Shown piece after piece: positions 63,750 through 64,000 of a stretch of DNA of 64,000 nucleotides. The notes beneath the pieces were generated by a model, which saw only the letters and a list, made by a program, of their open reading frames with translations, made no database searches and had not been told where the DNA came from. Made by a program: the position numbers and the translations under genes. Every line of letters starts with the position of its first letter. Within the stretch, counting starts at the first letter, position 1. The DNA is from Hohaiivirga grylli. GTDB lineage: Bacteria; Pseudomonadota; Alphaproteobacteria; Rhizobiales; Beijerinckiaceae. Location of the stretch: contig NZ_JBBYXI010000002.1 in assembly GCF_039655745.1 (NCBI RefSeq), forward strand, positions 1 to 64,000. The letters are read 5' to 3'.

Positions 63750-64000
63750 TTATGGCTTTGTTGCCAGTTGGGCCAAAGCAGGAAGGTCATCAATCGGGCC
63801 AATAGAAACAAGGGTTCTGTTGCCAGATATGGCGGTTCGTCCAGCCTGGCAGACTTCACCTGCCGTCAGTGCATCGACCTTGCGGACAACTTCGCTCACC
63901 GGGATGAGCCGCTTCCATGTGAGAAGCTGGCGGGCAATGCGCTCAATACGGCCGCCAGGTGACTCCAGAGCTGTGAGCATACCGACTTTCATCTGCCGTT
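63750..64000 (-). CDS. M16-family (pitrilysin-like) peptidase, C-terminal part
   Basis: The frame is open to the right window edge, so only the last 83 or so residues are seen. MLTALESPGGRIERIARQLLTWKRLIPVSEVVRKVDALTAGEV resembles the end of alphaproteobacterial processing-peptidase-like M16 proteins. The catalytic HxxEH motif would lie outside the window. It is convergent with yqgE. Confidence 0.75.
   Translation of the reverse strand, partial: RQMKVGMLTALESPGGRIERIARQLLTWKRLIPVSEVVRKVDALTAGEVCQAGRTAISGNRTLVSIGPIDDLPALAQLATKP

Overview
The window is a chromosomal segment of an alphaproteobacterium. Three kinds of evidence support this: PhyR (the alphaproteobacterial general stress regulator), lineage-typical small families (DUF2093, DUF4170), and gene neighbourhoods such as purD/xseA/DUF2093/lpxK/waaA, ubiA/rsmE/gshA and ispH/thrB/rnhA/peroxiredoxin, which I associate with Hyphomicrobiales. 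I cannot name a genus from sequence alone. Most of the window is dense housekeeping DNA with short intergenic gaps. No rRNA, tRNA, transposase or integrase was recognised.

Layout. 1-1.7 kb: a passenger-less autotransporter fragment, a membrane protein and a small lipoprotein. 2-8.4 kb: tamA-tamB. 8.6-11 kb: an NCS2 uracil/xanthine permease and phyR. 11.1-15.4 kb: a cobalamin riboswitch ahead of nrdHIEF (class Ib ribonucleotide reductase). 15.4-19.7 kb: a ClC channel, a GNAT protein, a MarR regulator with a small partner gene, and fabI. 19.75-24.27 kb: a type VI-A CRISPR locus. 24.4-26.1 kb: a VOC protein, a frameshifted small gene and two tiny secreted proteins. 26.1-34.4 kb: copA-cueR, a YhiI-RbbA-YhhJ exporter and a CopZ-like protein. 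34.4-42.3 kb: prfC, infA, brnQ, purD, two paralogous lipoproteins and xseA. 42.35-50.2 kb: an iron-uptake operon of the FTR1/P19/DUF2318/FtsX-ABC/thioredoxin kind that ends in a cytochrome c. 50.5-64 kb: lipid A/Kdo genes, cysQ, ubiA, rsmE, gshA, ispH, thrB, rnhA, peroxiredoxin, a DsbD-alpha-like protein, yqgE and the end of an M16 peptidase.

The standout system is the CRISPR-Cas13a locus. One 1248-residue effector carries two RxxxxH HEPN motifs (R509/H514 and R1092/H1097). It sits between two short, co-oriented arrays of 36-nt repeats. Each array has its own nearly identical leader (57 of 62 positions match) and each ends in a repeat truncated at almost the same base. There are no cas1/cas2 genes. 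The repeat has the hairpin plus A/C-rich 3' tail expected of Cas13a direct repeats, and the protein matches the alphaproteobacterial (Rhodobacter capsulatus) Cas13a branch as I recall it, but without that protein's C-terminal extension.

Other points worth attention: the riboswitch over a B12-independent reductase; a single-base frameshift that splits a membrane-anchored small protein; TonB-C-like domains in two tandem lipoproteins; a cytochrome c without the usual Met ligand; and phyR without nepR or ecfG beside it.
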